Assembly (NCBI GenBank): GCA_023435805.1
Contig: JAEZMC010000185.1
Span: forward strand, 1 to 7,914
DNA: 7,914 nt
Reading direction: 5' to 3'
Source of the DNA: Bacillota bacterium
Lineage (GTDB): Bacteria; Bacillota; Clostridia; Acetivibrionales; DTU013
This document shows, piece by piece, positions 6,287 through 7,914 of the stretch (within the stretch, counting starts at the first letter, position 1; each line of letters starts with the position of its first letter). Under the pieces are notes generated by a model, which saw nothing but the letters and a program-made list of their open reading frames with translations, did no database searches and was not told the origin of the DNA. Both the position numbers and the translations under genes were made by a program.

Positions 6287-6454
6287 ATGCTGAAAGGGAG
6301 GCAGTTTTACTTATTAAGAAAAGGGAAGAACATGACAAGGGATCAACTTGGTGAAATACTAAACATAACCTATAATGAAGTCACAATATACGAAAATGGA
6401 ATCCGCGAGATACCTGATGATCTTTATCAAAAATGGTTTGAAACGATGAAATAA
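6287..6454 (+). CDS. Small XRE/Cro-like helix-turn-helix protein
   Basis: From the ATG at 6287 the product is 55 residues: a basic first helix (GRQFYLLRKGKNM), then TRDQLGEILNITYNEVTIYENG and REIPDDLY. This matches the usual XRE pattern of (T/S)xxxLAxxLxIxxxxIxxYExGxRxP. An in-frame ATG at 6254 would add 11 residues (MNQRNGVCGGQ) that are not part of the fold and has no ribosome binding site. The site for 6287 is also weak (GGTGGT), so the start is uncertain. The gene lies 70 nt before the recombinase gene on the same strand and has similarly AT-rich codon use, so it is probably part of the same element. It could be a repressor of the recombinase or a recombination directionality factor; neither is shown. 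Confidence 0.7.
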   Translation: MLKGRQFYLLRKGKNMTRDQLGEILNITYNEVTIYENGIREIPDDLYQKWFETMK

Positions 6455-6470
6455 TTCTTCGGATTTTTCA

Positions 6471-6503
6471 AACCCATGCATAATTAATAGTATGGCATAG
6501 GTT
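6471..6503 (+). repeat. Imperfect inverted repeat between HTH and recombinase genes
   Basis: AACCCATGCATA (6471-6482) and TATGGCATAGGTT (6491-6503) are near reverse complements: AACC/GGTT, ATGC/GCAT and ATA/TAT pair, with one mismatch and one bulged base around an 8-nt AT-rich centre. It lies 21 nt before the recombinase ATG. It could be an operator for the small HTH protein or an mRNA hairpin. There is no U-run, so it is not a terminator. Confidence 0.4.
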
Positions 6504-6524
6504 CTTTAATGATATGGGTGAAGT

Positions 6525-7742
6525 ATGAAATGTGTGGCTTATTGCAGGGTGTCAAAAGATACGGAGGATCAAATAAATTCCCTTGAGAACCAAATAAAGC
6601 ATTATTCGGAATTATTCAAAAAAGAAGGGTATCAAGGGGCGGAATATGGCATGTACTATTCGAGAGATGGAAAAGAGGAGATCACAAAATACATACCCTC
6701 CATTTTTGCTGATGAAGGAATCAGCGGAACAAAGCTAAAAAACAGAGAAGCCTTCAAATATATGCTCACATGCGCTTATAAAAAAGAATTTGATATTATT
6801 TATGTAAAAAATATTCAACGGTGGGCAAGGAATGTTGTAGACGGGGCAGAAGTATTAAAAAAATTAAAAGTAATGGGGATACGGGTTATTTTTGAAGATG
6901 GAAACATCAATAATTTTGATCATGAAATGACCATTAACATTCTGCTTTCAACAGCACAGGAAGAATCCAGATCAAAGAGCGAAGCGGTCAAATTTGGCAT
7001 CAGGAAAGCTCAGCAAGCGGGAATATGGACCAGCGCATCACCGTATGGCTATTCTGTGCATAATGGAAAATTGGAAATCAACCATGAGCAGGCGGAAGTT
7101 GTTTATGAAATATTTGAACTGTACCATAGTGGCTGGGGAGGTACAAAAATCTGCAAATATCTGAATGAGAAAAATATACCAACTCAGAAAGGCCGTAGAT
7201 GGGCGCAGAAGCAGATATATGCATTATTAAGGAATAAGATATATACCGGCCGGCAAATTACCCATACCGTTCAAAATACAGATATCAATGTGGATAGAGT
7301 AACCCATCAAGACGGAGAAAAGGTCTATAATTATAGGAGCAGAAAGCCGGTAGATGAATCAGATTGGATTAGAGCGGAAAATGAGGAATTAAGAATCATT
7401 CCTGACGATTTATTTAACGAAGTGCAGGAAGATCATAACAAACGCGCAGAGATGAATGCCAGGGGCAATAGGCCAAGTATGGCGCATATTTTCAGTAACT
7501 TGATTTACTGCCAACATTGTGGACGGTCAATGAGACGTAAAAACATATTTGGTTGGAAGCGGAAAGATGGCACAAGAAATATTGGAATTGCATGGGTATG
7601 TGCAAATCATGATATATTCCATGACAGCATATGCAGGTATAGAAATTCATGGCATGAATCGAATTTGATAGAAAAGGTGAAAGGTGAAATCCTTCAAGTA
7701 AAGAATGAACAAGACGAATGGAAAATCAAATTTCAAGAATAG
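6525..7742 (+). CDS. Large serine recombinase (site-specific integrase), short C-terminus
   Basis: A 405-residue large serine recombinase. The resolvase domain holds the nucleophile in YCRVSKD (R8, S10), DEGISGT (63-69), R74 and the QRWARN motif with R99 and R102. The recombinase domain follows (about 170-300: GIRKAQQAG, SPYGY, GTKICKYLNEKNIPT, WAQKQIYALLRNKIYTG). The zinc ribbon has Cys at 329, 332, 359 and 370. Residues ~35-59 look like an insertion relative to typical family members, between the SLENQI helix and DEGISG. Only 35 residues follow the last zinc Cys, while the family normally continues with a coiled-coil region of about 100 residues. The stop lies inside sequence that in another frame encodes YlbJ, so the gene crosses the attachment site. 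The ATG at 6525 has GGGTGA close in front. It probably integrates or excises the element at ylbJ. Confidence 0.93.
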   Translation: MKCVAYCRVSKDTEDQINSLENQIKHYSELFKKEGYQGAEYGMYYSRDGKEEITKYIPSIFADEGISGTKLKNREAFKYMLTCAYKKEFDIIYVKNIQRWARNVVDGAEVLKKLKVMGIRVIFEDGNINNFDHEMTINILLSTAQEESRSKSEAVKFGIRKAQQAGIWTSASPYGYSVHNGKLEINHEQAEVVYEIFELYHSGWGGTKICKYLNEKNIPTQKGRRWAQKQIYALLRNKIYTGRQITHTVQNTDINVDRVTHQDGEKVYNYRSRKPVDESDWIRAENEELRIIPDDLFNEVQEDHNKRAEMNARGNRPSMAHIFSNLIYCQHCGRSMRRKNIFGWKRKDGTRNIGIAWVCANHDIFHDSICRYRNSWHESNLIEKVKGEILQVKNEQDEWKIKFQE

Positions 7743-7762
7743 AAGCCGAACGGCTCGTATCA
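7706..7762 (+). other. Candidate attachment site (element / ylbJ junction)
   Basis: YlbJ-like coding sequence is clear from ISRIEAERLVSFTN (7730 onward) and may begin a few codons earlier. In that frame a stop at 7706-7708 closes it upstream. The recombinase frame remains recombinase-like to about 7690. The crossover core therefore lies within about 7706-7745, overlapping the recombinase stop (7740-7742). The exact core cannot be fixed without the other end of the element or an intact ylbJ from a relative. Confidence 0.6.
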
Positions 7763-7914
7763 TTTACAAACTCTTCTAACCCTCTATTTATTTTTGGTGC
7801 TGTTTCGATTGGCTTTTTCCACAACACTGCACTCGGAATTGTTTTAGCAATTGCACATTATTTAGGAAACGTGTTTGTGGGATTGATTATGCGTTTTTAT
7901 GGCAAGGAGAATAC
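7718..7914 (+). CDS. ylbJ: ylbJ, sporulation integral membrane protein, internal/3' segment (interrupted)
   Basis: In the frame of 7718 the sequence encodes ISRIEAERLVSFTN, SSNPLFIFGAVSIGFFHN, TALGIVLAIAHYLGN and VFVGLIMRFYGKEN, then runs off the window. This matches the conserved middle of YlbJ, a multi-pass membrane protein (nucleoside-transporter/FeoB gate superfamily) made in the mother cell and needed for sporulation in B. subtilis. The segment that normally precedes it (the N-terminal ~150 residues) is not present: the frame closes at 7706 and recombinase sequence lies upstream. The ATG at 7718 has no ribosome binding site and should not be read as a true start. The gene is either split by an integrated element, and perhaps restored by excision, or permanently broken. 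The identification rests on recalled family motifs, which are strong here. Confidence 0.8.
   Translation, partial: MENQISRIEAERLVSFTNSSNPLFIFGAVSIGFFHNTALGIVLAIAHYLGNVFVGLIMRFYGKEN

Noticed and set aside
1..7914. CRISPR array, tRNA or rRNA genes
   Set aside because: No regularly spaced direct repeats, cloverleaf or rRNA-like sequence was seen on either strand; the only tandem repeat is the coding 27-bp one in cotJC.

Overview
The window suggests an endospore-forming member of the Bacillota (Bacillus/Clostridia side). It carries parts of two sporulation genes (cotJC, spore-coat manganese catalase family, and ylbJ, sporulation membrane protein), a sigma-Y type ECF operon known from Bacillus, Gram-positive style AGGAGG ribosome binding sites and a Gram-positive LexA box. 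No species can be named from the sequence alone.

Layout. (1) 1-959, plus: the 3' part of a GGDEF-EAL cyclic-di-GMP protein with an intact EAL phosphodiesterase domain. (2) 1017-2213, minus: a YcaQ-family DNA glycosylase. Its sigma-A promoter has a near-perfect LexA (SOS) box in the spacer, so it is probably DNA-damage inducible. (3) 2427 to about 2960, minus: a cotJC gene that has lost its 5' part. It has an unusual tail of three 9-residue repeats and is followed by a terminator. (4) 3097-6101, plus: a sigY-yxlC-yxlD/E-yxlF-yxlG type locus, encoding an ECF sigma factor, two small membrane proteins (probable anti-sigma module), an ABC ATPase and an ABC-2 permease. A terminator-like hairpin splits it into two units. 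Each unit starts with the same ECF-type promoter (TGAACTTTTCA, then CGTATTA, 17-nt spacer), so the sigma factor probably drives both itself and the transporter. A strong terminator closes the locus. (5) 6287-7742, plus: a small XRE-like HTH protein and a large serine recombinase lacking the usual C-terminal coiled-coil region. (6) about 7718-7914, plus: the recombinase gene runs directly into the middle of ylbJ, with the recombinase stop codon inside ylbJ-like sequence.

The most notable point is the right end. A serine recombinase abuts, and slightly overlaps, the 3' segment of a sporulation gene whose 5' part is absent from the window. This is the arrangement of a skin-like (sigK) or SPbeta-like (spsM) intervening element, here at ylbJ. 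The left side of the sigY block is bordered by another sporulation gene (cotJC) that has also lost its 5' part, with its surviving 3' part pointing outward. The block at about 2960-7720 is therefore flanked by two decapitated sporulation genes, which suggests an element end or a recombinase-linked rearrangement. Whether the element excises during sporulation, and where its other end lies, cannot be seen here.
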